Source: Neotabrizicola shimadae
Lineage (GTDB): Bacteria > Pseudomonadota > Alphaproteobacteria > Rhodobacterales > Rhodobacteraceae
Assembly: GCF_019623905.1 (NCBI RefSeq)
Contig: NZ_CP069370.1
Location: 3,540,001 to 3,604,000, forward strand
Direction of reading: 5' to 3'
Length of the DNA: 64,000 bases
A model generated the notes under the pieces. The model had not been told where the DNA came from, made no database searches, and saw nothing but the letters and a program-made list of their open reading frames with translations. A program made the position numbers and the translations under genes. Positions 26,066-34,747 of the stretch are shown here, one piece after another (the first letter of the stretch is position 1; every line of letters begins with the position of its first letter).

Positions 26066-27133
26066 CTAGCCGGCGGCAAAGATGGACCGCAGCCGGTCAT
26101 GGTCCAGCGCCGGGATCACCCGCCCCCGCGGCTTGACCGTGGCCACGTCCTCCCCCGCCACCATGGCATTGACCACCGCCTCCTCCACCGCCTCCACCGC
26201 GGCAAGGTAAAGGGGGTCGATATGCTCGGGGTTCAGCTCCTCCTTGGCCAGAAGCGGCCCGGAAACCTCGGGCATCGGGATCGGGTTGGCGGTCGAGAAG
26301 GCCAGGAACAGGTCGCCCGAGGAATTCCCCCCCGGCGTCCCCGTCCGCGCGATCCCCATCCCCGCCCGCCGCGCCACATGCCTCAGGGACACCGCCGACA
26401 GCGGCGCATCGGTCCCCACCACCACGATGACCGACCCGAGGTCCTTCCGGTTGAACTCCCCCTCCGGGATCAGCTTGCCCACCGGCTTGCCCAGGATGCT
26501 CAGCCAGGGCCGCCGCCCAAAGTTGGCCTGAAGCAGCACCCCCACCGTGTAGGTCCGCTCCCCGATCGTGACCAGCCGCGAGGCCGTCCCCGTCCCGCCC
26601 TTGAAGCCGTAGCAGATCATCCCGTTGCCCCCGCCGGTCGATCCTTCCGCCACCGGCCCCCCCACCGCCGCATCCAGCGCCGCAATGGCATGGTCGGGGC
26701 TCACATGCAGCGCGGTGATGTCGTTCAGGATCCCGTCATAGGTCTCGCCCACCACCGGCATCGCCCAGGCATGCTCGCCCTCGAAGAATTCGGCATACCG
26801 CCCCATCATCCACCGCGTCGCCCCATGATGCACCGCCCCGATCCCGTGGGTGTTGGTGATGCAGACCGGCCCGATGATATAGCCCGCGTCATGGATCCAG
26901 TGCGTCCCCGTCATCTCGCCGTTGCCGTTCAGGGCGTGGAAACCCGCCCAGACCGGCAGCGGCTGCCCCCGGTCGTCGCGCGGCAGGATGGCCGTCACTC
27001 CGGTTCGCATGTCCCGCGACGGGTCGGTCAGCGTGCAAAACCCGACCGACACGCCGGGCAGGTCGGTGATGGCGTTCAGGGGGCCGGGCGTGCCGGGAAA
27101 CGGCAGGCCAAGGTCGCGGGCACGGATGGGCAT
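26066..27133 (-). CDS. P1-family (DmpA/BapA-type) aminopeptidase
   Basis: A 355-residue member of peptidase family S58/P1, which self-cleaves into two chains. Start ATG 27133 follows GGAAGAAGGAGGATCCC. The N-terminal RARDLGLPFPGTPGPLNAITDLPGV and STGGGNGMICYGFKGG segments are typical. The self-processing and catalytic Ser lies in GTPGGNSSGDLFLAF (the GNSSG motif of DmpA). Such enzymes release N-terminal D- or L-residues or beta-amino acids. It is the terminal gene before repeat copy 1, which begins immediately after its stop codon. It converges on GH51. Confidence 0.88.
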   Translation of the reverse strand: MPIRARDLGLPFPGTPGPLNAITDLPGVSVGFCTLTDPSRDMRTGVTAILPRDDRGQPLPVWAGFHALNGNGEMTGTHWIHDAGYIIGPVCITNTHGIGAVHHGATRWMMGRYAEFFEGEHAWAMPVVGETYDGILNDITALHVSPDHAIAALDAAVGGPVAEGSTGGGNGMICYGFKGGTGTASRLVTIGERTYTVGVLLQANFGRRPWLSILGKPVGKLIPEGEFNRKDLGSVIVVVGTDAPLSAVSLRHVARRAGMGIARTGTPGGNSSGDLFLAFSTANPIPMPEVSGPLLAKEELNPEHIDPLYLAAVEAVEEAVVNAMVAGEDVATVKPRGRVIPALDHDRLRSIFAAG

Positions 27134-27190
27134 GGGATCCTCCTTCTTCCGTCCCACGAAACCACTGCGGCAGCCCAAGGGAAAGCCCCA

Positions 27191-27892
27191 TCAGTGCCCC
27201 AGATAGGCCGCCAGCGCCGGCGGCGGGTCATCCAGCAGCGCGCCCGTCGGCACGGGCGGGTGTGCCACGCCGTCCGCCACCAGCAAGGTCAGGGGCGCGA
27301 TGCGACGGGCATCCGACGGATCATGCGTGACCATCAGCACCGTCGCGCCGGTCTCTCCGGCTACCTCGGCCACCAGATCCAGCATTTCGGCTTTCAGCCC
27401 CGGCCCGAGGGCGGCGAAAGGCTCGTCCAGCAGCAGCATCGGCCGCGCCCGCAAGAGCGCACGCGCCAAGGCGGCGCGGCTGGCCTGACCGCCCGACAAC
27501 TCAGCCGGCCGCCGCGCGCCAAGACCCAAGAGACCCACGCGAGCCAGGGCGGCCTCGATCCGGTCGTGGTCGGTTGCGGTCAGTTTCAGGCGCGGTGAAA
27601 GGCCAAGCCCCAGGTTCTGAGCCACTGTAAGGTGGGGAAACAGGTTCTGGTCCTGGAACAGCACGGTCAGCGGCCGCTTCCCCGGGGGAAGCCCTCCAAT
27701 GTCGATGCCTTCCCACAGGATCCGTCCCGAAACCGGCGGGAAGAACCCCGCGATGGCCGAGACCAGCGTGGACTTGCCCGCACCGGACGGCCCGATCACC
27801 GCCGCCGTCGTGCCCTTCGGCACGGTGAGACTCGCGGTAAGACGGAAGCCTTCCTGCGCCAGCACCACGTCCTGCAACTCAAGCCCTGACAA
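27191..27892 (-). CDS. thiQ: thiamine ABC importer ATP-binding protein
   Basis: A 233-residue ATPase. Seen: Walker A GPSGAGKST (about 34-42), Q-loop LFQDQNLFPHL, signature LSGGQASRAALARAL, Walker B MLLLDEPFAALG and switch His in MVTHDPSD. The short length and the LSGGQASR form match ThiQ. It overlaps the ThiP stop by 14 bp and belongs to the thiB-thiP-thiQ operon behind the TPP riboswitch. It drives uptake of thiamine or its phosphates. Confidence 0.93.
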   Translation of the reverse strand: MSGLELQDVVLAQEGFRLTASLTVPKGTTAAVIGPSGAGKSTLVSAIAGFFPPVSGRILWEGIDIGGLPPGKRPLTVLFQDQNLFPHLTVAQNLGLGLSPRLKLTATDHDRIEAALARVGLLGLGARRPAELSGGQASRAALARALLRARPMLLLDEPFAALGPGLKAEMLDLVAEVAGETGATVLMVTHDPSDARRIAPLTLLVADGVAHPPVPTGALLDDPPPALAAYLGH

Positions 27893-29405
27893 GACGTCCC
27901 CCCCTCTCCAGCAGAGCGAAGATCGTGAAGGTGGCCGTCACCAACACCAGCGCCGCACTTGCCGCCGCCTCCATCCGATAGGCCCCGGCCAGGCGCTGCA
28001 CTAGGAGCGGCAGTGTCTCTTGCCGTTCGCCGGCGAAAAGCGCGATGACGCCCAGGTCGCCCATGGACAGGGCCGCAGCCAGCCCCGCGCCAAAACCTAG
28101 GGGACGCGCCAGCCGAGGCAGGATGACCCACCGCAGCGCCGCGCGCCCTTCCATGTCCAGCGAGGCCATCAGCCGCGACCAATCGGCCAGCAGGGTCCTT
28201 GCTTCGGGCAGCAGCAGGCGGAACACGAAGGGAAGGGACAGAGTGGCATTCACCATCATCGTCACCGGCAGAGCCAAGCCTTCGGGGGAAACCCAGGGCC
28301 GCAGGATCAAGAACAGCCCCGTGCCCATCACCAGCGCCGAAGCGGCAAGCGGAAGGGTCGCCGCCAGTTCGATGCCCCGTTGCCCCCGCGCCACGGCAAG
28401 GGCCAGCACAAGCGCCGCCGACACGGACAGCGCCGACGACGCCAGCGCGACGGCAGTGGACCGCAGCAGTGCGGGAGCAAGCGAGGCGGGGAGTTCGTGG
28501 AGCCCGGATAGTCCCCCGGCCACCACGGCCCCAATGGGCAGCGACAACAGCACCGCCGCCAGCGCGATTACCGCCGCATCCACAAGCCGCCGCCATCCGC
28601 CGGGGGCCGGGATCGCCTCGCCCCGATCCAACCCGCCGCCAAAACCCGCGGGCCGGGCGATCAGGCCAGCCAGCAGCACTGCCCCGGAGCAGAGTATGAA
28701 CTGCAAGGCGGACAGGGCCGCCGCTCGGGGCGGGTCATAGTCGAAGCGCAGTGCCTGATAGATGGCAAGCTCGACGCTCGTTGCCCTCGGCCCGCCGCCC
28801 AGCATCAGTGTGACGGCAAAGCTGGACAGGCAGATCACGAACACGGTCAGCGCCGCCCCCGGCAGCACGGCGCGCAGCATCGGCATCTCCAGGTGCCGGA
28901 ACACGGCACCCGCTCCCATGTCCAAAGACTGCGCCAGCCGGAACCGTTCTGCCGGAATGGCTGTCCAGCCCAAAAGCAGCATCCGCACCACCAGCGGCAG
29001 GTTCAGGAAGACATGGGCGATCACCACGCCATGCAGGCCATAGATCGTCATGCCCGGCAGGCCGACCGCCTCCAGCAGCCGGTTCACCAGACCGGCCCTG
29101 CCAAAGATCGCCAGCAGGCCCAGAACCGCCACGATAACCGGCAGCAGAAACGGCGCCCCGGTCAGGGTGATGAGCCACCCCCGACCGGGAAAGTGCCGCC
29201 GCGCGATGGTACGGGCGACGGGTATGGCCAGCAGTGTCGAGAACAGCGCCGACAGCGCCGCCTGGGTCAGCGAAAACCGCACCGCAGCCCAGTCTCCTGC
29301 CGTCAGCCCGGCGGCCCCACCATTCAGCGCAACGGCAAGGGCGGTGCCGAGGATCAGCACCGCGAGGAGGGCCGCCACCGAAAGGGCGGCCAGCCGCAGT
29401 GTCAT
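27879..29405 (-). CDS. thiP: thiamine ABC importer permease
   Basis: A 508-residue double-length permease with about twelve membrane segments: two homologous halves, each with an EAA-type loop (ERFRLAQSLDMGAGAVFRHLEMPML and LADWSRLMASLDMEGRAALRWVILP, given here as markers). Start ATG 29405 overlaps the ThiB stop by 4 bp. The fused arrangement is the normal ThiP form. It forms the membrane channel of the thiamine importer. Confidence 0.92.
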   Translation of the reverse strand: MTLRLAALSVAALLAVLILGTALAVALNGGAAGLTAGDWAAVRFSLTQAALSALFSTLLAIPVARTIARRHFPGRGWLITLTGAPFLLPVIVAVLGLLAIFGRAGLVNRLLEAVGLPGMTIYGLHGVVIAHVFLNLPLVVRMLLLGWTAIPAERFRLAQSLDMGAGAVFRHLEMPMLRAVLPGAALTVFVICLSSFAVTLMLGGGPRATSVELAIYQALRFDYDPPRAAALSALQFILCSGAVLLAGLIARPAGFGGGLDRGEAIPAPGGWRRLVDAAVIALAAVLLSLPIGAVVAGGLSGLHELPASLAPALLRSTAVALASSALSVSAALVLALAVARGQRGIELAATLPLAASALVMGTGLFLILRPWVSPEGLALPVTMMVNATLSLPFVFRLLLPEARTLLADWSRLMASLDMEGRAALRWVILPRLARPLGFGAGLAAALSMGDLGVIALFAGERQETLPLLVQRLAGAYRMEAAASAALVLVTATFTIFALLERGGRLVRA

Positions 29406-30385
29406 TGCGACAGCGCCGCCCGCCATTCTTCGACCGCCGCCTTGGCGATCTCTGGCACCTCGGCCGGGGGGATCAGCAGGGTCTTTTCCGGCTGGATCAG
29501 GGTGGAAAAGCTCGCCGGCAGGCCGGCTGCCGGCGTCACCGCCGGGTACATCCAGTTCGTCTCGGGGATCGCGGTCTGGAAGGCATCCGTGCCAATGAAG
29601 GCCAGGAACTTGTCGGCCAGTTCGGGCTGGTCGGTGGCGGCCAGCTTGCCCGCCACTTCGACCTGCAGGTACTGGCCTTCGACAAAGGGCGCGGCGGCCT
29701 TGCTGTCATCCTTCTCGGCGCCGATGTGATAGGCGGGCGAGGTGGTATAGCTCAGCACCATGTCGGCCTCGCCGTTCAGGAACAGGCCATAGGCCTCGGA
29801 CCAGCCGGGCGTAACGGTCACGATGTTGTCGGCCAGGCCCGTCCAGATCTCGCCCGCCCGGTCGCCATAGGCTTGCTTCACCCAAAGCACCAGGCCAAGG
29901 CCGGGGGTCGAGGACCGCGGGTCCTGGATGACGATCTTCACGTCCGAAGCCGCCAGGTCCTCGAAACCTTTCGGCGGGGAGGCGAGCTTGGTCTTGTCAT
30001 ACACGAATGCGAACCAGCCCCAGTCATAAGGGACGAAGTTGGGGTCGGCGAAGGCGATGGGCAGGTTTGCACCCCAGTCTTGCCCATGAGGGGCGAAAAG
30101 ACCGGTCGCCGTGGCCTCGGCGGTCAGGTTGGTGTCCAGGCCCAACACGACATCCGCCTCGGAGGCCGCGCCCTCCATCTTCAGCCGCGACAGAAGCGCC
30201 GCGCCGTCGCCCCCGGTCACAAAGCGCAGGTCGCAGGCACATTCGGCCTCGAACGCCTTTTCAATGATGGGGCCGGGACCCCATTCAGAGGTGAAGCTGT
30301 CATAGGTCAGCACAGTCAGAACGGGCGTCTCGGCGGCTGCCATCGTGGCAGCGCCCATCAGTCCCGCGGCAAGGAGGTATCTCAT
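29402..30385 (-). CDS. thiB: thiamine-binding periplasmic protein
   Basis: A 327-residue binding protein with a Sec signal (MRYLLAAGLMGAATMAAAE, cleavage about 18). ThiB features: LTVLTYDSFTSEWGPGP at the start of the mature chain, LGLDTNLT, FVPYDWGWFAFVYDK and DPRSSTPGLG, with Tyr and Trp residues that stack the thiamine rings in the E. coli protein. First gene of the operon, 50 bp after the TPP riboswitch. Confidence 0.94.
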   Translation of the reverse strand: MRYLLAAGLMGAATMAAAETPVLTVLTYDSFTSEWGPGPIIEKAFEAECACDLRFVTGGDGAALLSRLKMEGAASEADVVLGLDTNLTAEATATGLFAPHGQDWGANLPIAFADPNFVPYDWGWFAFVYDKTKLASPPKGFEDLAASDVKIVIQDPRSSTPGLGLVLWVKQAYGDRAGEIWTGLADNIVTVTPGWSEAYGLFLNGEADMVLSYTTSPAYHIGAEKDDSKAAAPFVEGQYLQVEVAGKLAATDQPELADKFLAFIGTDAFQTAIPETNWMYPAVTPAAGLPASFSTLIQPEKTLLIPPAEVPEIAKAAVEEWRAALSQ

Positions 30386-30434
30386 ATCGTTTCTCCATTG
30401 ACGCGACGGTTCAGGTCGGGATGGAGAAACCCAT

Positions 30435-30522
30435 GCACCTTCCCTCCGCCGGCATGATCCGGTTCAGGTTCAACGGGTCCGCTTTCGCATCTCAGGCCGC
30501 AAGGCCACCCCGAGGTGCCGTT
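30435..30522 (-). promoter_or_regulatory. TPP riboswitch (THI box) controlling thiBPQ
   Basis: On the minus strand the THI-box elements appear in order: CTCGGGGTGGCC, then GGCCTGAGATGCG (normally CTGAGA), then ACCCGTTGAACCTGAACCGG, ATGCCGGCGGAGGGA. These match the pyrimidine- and pyrophosphate-sensing helices. It ends about 50 bp before the thiB start. The 94-bp gap from 30523 to aroC at 30617 holds the aroC ribosome-binding site and the riboswitch promoter, and nothing else was seen. Confidence 0.93.
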
Positions 30523-30616
30523 GATCATAGGGGGCGTGGCGTGGGGTGCAAGGGGCAGGAAGCCGGTTCCGTTTTGTGCCGGTTTGGCCTATTGCGGCGG
30601 GCAAAGGAGCCTGACC

Positions 30617-31717
30617 ATGAGCCTGAACACCTTCGGCCACCTGTTCCGCTTCACCACCTGGGGCGAAAGCCACGGGCCGGCCATTGGCTGCACGGTCGAC
30701 GGCTGCCCGCCCGGCGTGGCTCTGACCGAGGCCGACATCCAGCCCTGGCTGGACCGCCGCAAGCCCGGCACTTCGAAGTTCACCACGCAGCGGCGGGAGG
30801 CGGACGAGGTGCGCATCCTGTCGGGGGTGTTCGAGGGGGTGACGACGGGCACTCCGATCCAGCTGATGATCGAGAACACCGACCAGCGGTCCAAGGACTA
30901 TGGCGACATTGCTCGGGCGTTCCGGCCGGGGCATGCGGACATCACCTACCACCTGAAGTACGGGGTCAGGGACTATCGCGGCGGCGGGCGGTCCTCGGCG
31001 CGGGAGACGGCGTCACGGGTCGCGGCGGGCGGGGTCGCTCGGGCGGTGCTGGCCAAGCTGGTGCCGGGGCTGAAGATCACGGGCTACATGGTCCAGATGG
31101 GGAGCCGGGGCATCGACCGCGGCCGGTTCGATGCGGCCGAGATCGAGAGGAACCCGTTCTGGTGCCCCGATCCTGTGGCCGCCGCCGACTGGGCCGGCTA
31201 CCTGGATGAGCTGCGGCTGGCCCACAATTCGGTGGGCGCGGTGATCGAGGTGGTGGCGGAGGGCGTGCCGCCGGGGCTGGGGGCGCCGCTCTATGGGAAG
31301 CTGGATGCCGACCTGGCCTCGGCCATGATGTCCATCAATGCCGTGAAGGGGGTGGAGATCGGGGAGGGGATGGCTTCGGCCGCGCTGACCGGGGTGGAGA
31401 ATGCCGATGAGATCCGGATGGGGCCGGAAGGGCCTTTGTTCCTGACCAACCATGCCGGGGGGATTCTGGGGGGGATTTCCACGGGGCAGCCGGTGGTCTG
31501 CCGGTTCGCGGTGAAGCCGACCTCTTCGATCCTGACGCCCAGGGCCACGGTGAACTCGGCCGGGGAGGAGGTGGACCTGGTGACCAAGGGCCGCCACGAC
31601 CCCTGCGTGGGCATCCGGGCGGTGCCGGTGGGGGAGGCGATGATGGCCCTGGTGATCCTGGACCACCTGCTCCTGGACCGCGGCCAGACCGGCGGGGCTC
31701 GGGGGGTGATCGGCTGA
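30617..31717 (+). CDS. aroC: chorismate synthase
   Basis: A 366-residue chorismate synthase, the last step of the shikimate pathway (EPSP to chorismate, FMN-dependent). Start ATG 30617 follows AAAGGAG. Seen: the N-terminal [20 protein letters not shown] signature, [26 protein letters not shown], and the late [19 protein letters not shown]. Full length. It is divergent from thiBPQ and is followed 11 bp after its stop by repeat copy 2, where the lower-GC island begins. Confidence 0.96.
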   Translation: MSLNTFGHLFRFTTWGESHGPAIGCTVDGCPPGVALTEADIQPWLDRRKPGTSKFTTQRREADEVRILSGVFEGVTTGTPIQLMIENTDQRSKDYGDIARAFRPGHADITYHLKYGVRDYRGGGRSSARETASRVAAGGVARAVLAKLVPGLKITGYMVQMGSRGIDRGRFDAAEIERNPFWCPDPVAAADWAGYLDELRLAHNSVGAVIEVVAEGVPPGLGAPLYGKLDADLASAMMSINAVKGVEIGEGMASAALTGVENADEIRMGPEGPLFLTNHAGGILGGISTGQPVVCRFAVKPTSSILTPRATVNSAGEEVDLVTKGRHDPCVGIRAVPVGEAMMALVILDHLLLDRGQTGGARGVIG

Positions 31718-31728
31718 GGCGGCCGAGG

Positions 31729-31813
31729 GCGTCCGAGCTCGGACGCCTGGTCGGAGTGAGGGATTTCAACGGGTTACGGGCGCGGATTAACTTGGACTTA
31801 AGGATTGGGGACG
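31729..31813 (+). repeat. 85-bp 3'-end-associated repeat, copy 2
   Basis: Plus-strand copy. The palindrome GCGTCCGAGCTCGGACGC is at 31729-31746, 11 bp after the aroC stop. The block TTAACTTGGACTTAAGGATT is near 31787-31806. The outer end (GGGGACG) is diverged from the TCCGAG of the other copies. It marks the left edge of the DUF262 island. From here to 31972 no gene is seen. Confidence 0.8.
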
Positions 31814-31972
31814 TCAAGACTAGCGCAAGCGTCATAGTGCGACCCAATCCAGTGGGTGCGATGACTGTTCGGGCGATGGACATGCTCGCCGAAGGTTAAT
31901 CGAGGCCTTAGGATTGTCTTGGCTCCTAAACCAAGTAGAACTGTAAGCGATGGTACTTCGGGAGCGTCTTAC

Positions 31973-32161
31973 ATGCCGGCGAGCGCATTCAATACTTCCA
32001 ACGAGTCGTATCGGCAGCTTCTTTCTGGGGGAGACATCTATAGAATCCCGCGATTTCAAAGGGACTACAGCTGGAAAGAGGAACACTGGGAAGATCTTTG
32101 GTCGGACATCCTAGACCTAATTCGAGATAACACAGAGACTTCTCACTACATGGGATACCTA
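31973..32161 (+). pseudogene. 5' fragment of DUF262/DUF1524 (GmrSD-like) gene, cut by IS5-family element
   Basis: The first 63 codons of a DUF262 protein. ATG 31973 has GGGAGC upstream; an earlier TTG at 31919 is possible. Residues SYRQLLSGGDIYRIPRFQR and DYSW...W..LW are the DUF262 N-terminal motif. The reading continues into the IS and stops at 32188. Joining 32162 to 33018 (one target copy kept) restores GYL-VLQPKSN and the hallmark DGQQR (about residues 77-81), giving a 575-residue protein with its 3' fragment at 33018-34555. Lower GC than neighbouring genes suggests horizontal origin. Confidence 0.85.
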
Positions 32162-32182
32162 GGGTCAGGACTCGTTCTCGTT

Positions 32183-32572
32183 TCATAGCCAGAACATGAC
32201 GGTGGCAGCGAGGGCTATGGCGGATAGGAACACCTTCGGGCATCGGTCGTAGCGTGTGGCGACCCTTCGCCAGTCCTTGAGCCTGCCGAACATGATCTCG
32301 ATCCTGTTGCGACGTTTGTAGCGGCGCTTGTCGTGCTTGATGGGCTTGCTGCGCGACTTGCGGCCTGGGATGCAGGGCCTTATCCCCTTGTCCTTCAACG
32401 CATCTCTGAACCAGTCGGCGTCATAGCCCCTGTCAGCCAGCAACCATTCCGCCTTCGGCAGGCCGCCCAACAGGGCCGCCGCACCCGTGTAGTCGCTGAC
32501 CTGGCCCGATGTCATGAAGAAGCGGATCGGGCGGCCGTCGGCATCGGTGACAGCGTGCAACTTTGTGTTCAT
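32183..32572 (-). CDS. IS5-family transposase, orfB part
   Basis: A 129-residue C-terminal part of a DDE transposase. The second catalytic Asp is in LLADRGYDADWF and the catalytic Glu in RNRIEIMFGRLKDWRR. The N-terminal MNTKLHAVTDADGRP follows the frameshift point. The frame overlaps orfA by 4 bp, and the run AAAGGGGGC at the junction is the usual slippery site of IS427-type elements. The product is expected as an orfA-orfB fusion of about 256 residues. All three catalytic residues are intact across the two parts. Confidence 0.9.
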   Translation of the reverse strand: MNTKLHAVTDADGRPIRFFMTSGQVSDYTGAAALLGGLPKAEWLLADRGYDADWFRDALKDKGIRPCIPGRKSRSKPIKHDKRRYKRRNRIEIMFGRLKDWRRVATRYDRCPKVFLSAIALAATVMFWL

Positions 32573-32952
32573 GCCCCCTTTGGTTCGGCCGATCGCGCGC
32601 CCCCGTTGGTCTCCGTCGCCCCCTTTTTCGACCGCAGGCTGCTCGCCGTGCGGTGCGCCTTCAGGTAAGTCGCGTCGATCATCACCGTCTTCGGAGTGGC
32701 GGCCTCCGAGGCCAGGCCGTGCATCATCCGAGCGAAGACGCCCTTGTCACTCCACCGCTTCCAGCGGTTGTAGAGTGTCTTGGGCGGGCCATACTCCTTG
32801 GGCGCATCGCACCACCTCAAGCCATTGCGATTGATGAAGATTATCCCGCTCAGGACCCGCCGATCATCGACACGCGGTCTGCCATGGCTCTTCGGAAAGA
32901 AGGGCTGAAGTCGCGCCATCTGAGCGTCCGTCAGCCAGAAAAGGTTGCTCAT
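32569..32952 (-). CDS. IS5-family transposase, orfA part
   Basis: A 127-residue N-terminal part. It begins MSNLFWLTDAQMARLQPFFP, the typical IS5/IS427 DUF4096 domain, and contains the first catalytic Asp (VMIDATYLKAHRTA). It ends at a stop directly after SAEPKGA. A -1 slip on AAAGGGGGC joins it to orfB. ATG 32952 has GGAG eight bases upstream. The element seems complete and potentially active. Confidence 0.9.
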   Translation of the reverse strand: MSNLFWLTDAQMARLQPFFPKSHGRPRVDDRRVLSGIIFINRNGLRWCDAPKEYGPPKTLYNRWKRWSDKGVFARMMHGLASEAATPKTVMIDATYLKAHRTASSLRSKKGATETNGGARSAEPKGA

Positions 32953-33017
32953 AGTTCAGTCTCCTCACGGAGCCTGAATCATACCCAAACAGCAATATCA
33001 ATGGGTCCTGAGCCTAG

Positions 33018-34555
33018 TCCTCCAGCCGAAATCAAACCTCGAAGTAGATGTAATTGACGGTCAGCAGCGGCTAACAACTCTGTCAATAATCGTGCTCGCA
33101 GCACTAAGGAGGATCAACAGCCTAATTAGCTCTGGCGTTGACGCTGAACGCAACCAACTAAGGCTGCAGGAGATTCGCCGATCATATATTGGACAGTTGG
33201 ATCCGGTATCACTCGTTGTACGACCAAAGATAACACTGAACAGAAATAACGATCACTACTATCAGAACTTTCTTGCGACCCTTCGCGATATGCCCGTCAG
33301 GGGCTTTAAGGCATCGGAGCATTCAATGCGGCGTGCCACAGAGTGGTTCCTTCGTCAAACGGGGAGCTATCTCGAGTCCCTTTCCCGGCCAGAAGATGAC
33401 CATGGCGCCATTCTGGCTGGGCTAATAGATCGAATGAGCCGCGGCCTGTTCTTCACAAAGATTGTCGTCGATGATGATCTTAACGCCTACAAGGTATTCG
33501 AAACGCTTAACGCCCGGGGAGTGAAACTCTCCGCTCCTGATTTGCTCAAGAATTATCTCTTTTCGGTTATTAGCAGGGACGCTACGGCCGAGGCCCATGA
33601 TGAGGAACTGGACCGAGTCGAAGTGCGCTGGTCGGACATCCTCGAAAGACTTCAGTCGGAGAATGTCACGTCGTTCCTGCGGGCCTACTGGGGTGCCACA
33701 CACTCCTTCGTAAGGGAATCGGACCTCTTCAAGGTCATTAAGCGTAGCATTACAACTAGGGCAGAAGCATACGCACTCTTGTCTGGGCTTGAGGACTCAC
33801 TGGAAACCTTTCTTGCACTCACCGATCCGGAAACATCAAGCTGGCCGGCGGATGACCGCGAGAACGCCAGACTCCTTAAGATGTTTAGCGTCCGTCAGCC
33901 GTTTGCGCTCCTAATGGCTCTAAAACGACAGGTTCCTTCCGCCTTTTCACAGGTATTGGACGCGATCGTAAGGCTTAGTTTCAGATACAACGTAATTTCT
34001 AACCTTCAACCCGCAGAGCAGGAACGTGTCTACTCCCGAGTTGCTATAGAAATCTCTCAGGGCAGACTGCCATCAGCTGCGTCCATAATAAGTGAGCTTC
34101 GCTCGATCTATCCCAACGATGATCTGTTTCGTGCTAACTTTGCATCAAAATCCTTTGATACGTCTGGCAGCAGGAACAAGCAGGTCGTTCGATACATTCT
34201 ATCTAAGCTTGAGCAGCATCAGAGCGGTCTAGCGCCCGATAGCGCTGAGCTCACCATTGAGCATATCCTGCCGGAAAGACCAGGTGCTGGATGGCGTCAG
34301 TTTAGCGAGACAGAGGCCAAATCCGACGTGTATAGGCTTGGCAATTTGGCGCTTATTGAGCCGAGCCGCAATCAGGCGGCCGGAAACCACGACTATGAAG
34401 TGAAGAAGGGTTTGCTTTCATCAAGCGGGTTGGCTTCAACTTCTTCGATTCCATCTGAGTACAGTGATTGGACGCCGGATTCCGTTGCGCGCAGGCAGGG
34501 TATCCAAGCTCGACATGCAACCGGGATCTGGCGTGTATCGCAGCTACACGAATAG
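33018..34555 (+). pseudogene. 3' fragment of DUF262/DUF1524 (GmrSD-like) gene
   Basis: The larger remnant, 512 codons read in frame from the target duplication. It contains the DGQQR core near its start, KVFETLNARGVKLSAPDLLKNYLF (DUF262), and a C-terminal DUF1524 HNH-type nuclease signature: LTIEHILPERPGAGW followed by LGNLALIEPSRNQAAGN. DUF262-DUF1524 proteins include GmrSD type IV restriction enzymes and related anti-phage nucleases. An internal GTG at 33092 could start a truncated product. The fragment lacks the N-terminal FQRDYSW motif, so it is probably non-functional unless the IS leaves. Its base composition is clearly less GC-rich than that of its flanks. Confidence 0.88.
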
Positions 34556-34579
34556 GACGGGCCGTAGGGCGACCGCCCC

Positions 34580-34747
34580 CCCTCACCTCACCTGAAACAG
34601 CGAGCCGTAGGGTGGGGTTCTACCCCACCATTGCTGGCACGGCAGAGAGCATTCGCGGCTCAGTCGTCGCCGCTGGGTGGCTATGGTCGCATGGTGGGGT
34701 GGAACCCCACCCTACCCTGCGACGTCCCTCACCTCACCTGAAACAGC
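34580..34747. repeat. nested inverted repeat flanked by 22-bp direct repeats (MITE-like)
   Basis: Two 25-bp arms, 34607-34631 and 34691-34715, are inverted copies with one mismatch. Each arm (core GTGGGGTTCTACCCCAC in the left one) is itself nearly palindromic. Identical 22-bp direct repeats stand outside at 34580-34601 and 34726-34747. The right copy is the 3' end of the ParB-like gene including its stop, so the left copy duplicates that gene end. This looks like a small non-coding mobile element with target duplication or an attachment-site scar at the right edge of the island. Confidence 0.7.

Larger units (their letters stand above)
32163..33013 (-). mobile_element. IS5-family (IS427-type) insertion sequence
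   Basis: An element of about 851 bp with imperfect terminal inverted repeats: left GGTCAGGACTCGTT, right (reverse complement) GCTCAGGACCCATT. It is flanked on both sides by CTAG (32159-32162 and 33014-33017). If only TA is counted as target duplication the element is 853 bp. It carries two overlapping minus-strand frames that together make a DDE transposase by frameshifting. Removing it and one CTAG restores the interrupted DUF262 frame exactly, so insertion was precise and the flanks have not decayed. Confidence 0.92.

Noticed and set aside
31814-31972. A gene between aroC and the DUF262 start
   Set aside because: Frames are short and no ribosome-binding site and motif agree; the segment is treated as island flank.
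34607-34715. A simple transcription terminator
   Set aside because: The arms are 59 bp apart and flanked by 22-bp direct repeats, which fits a small mobile element better, although each arm could fold into a hairpin.
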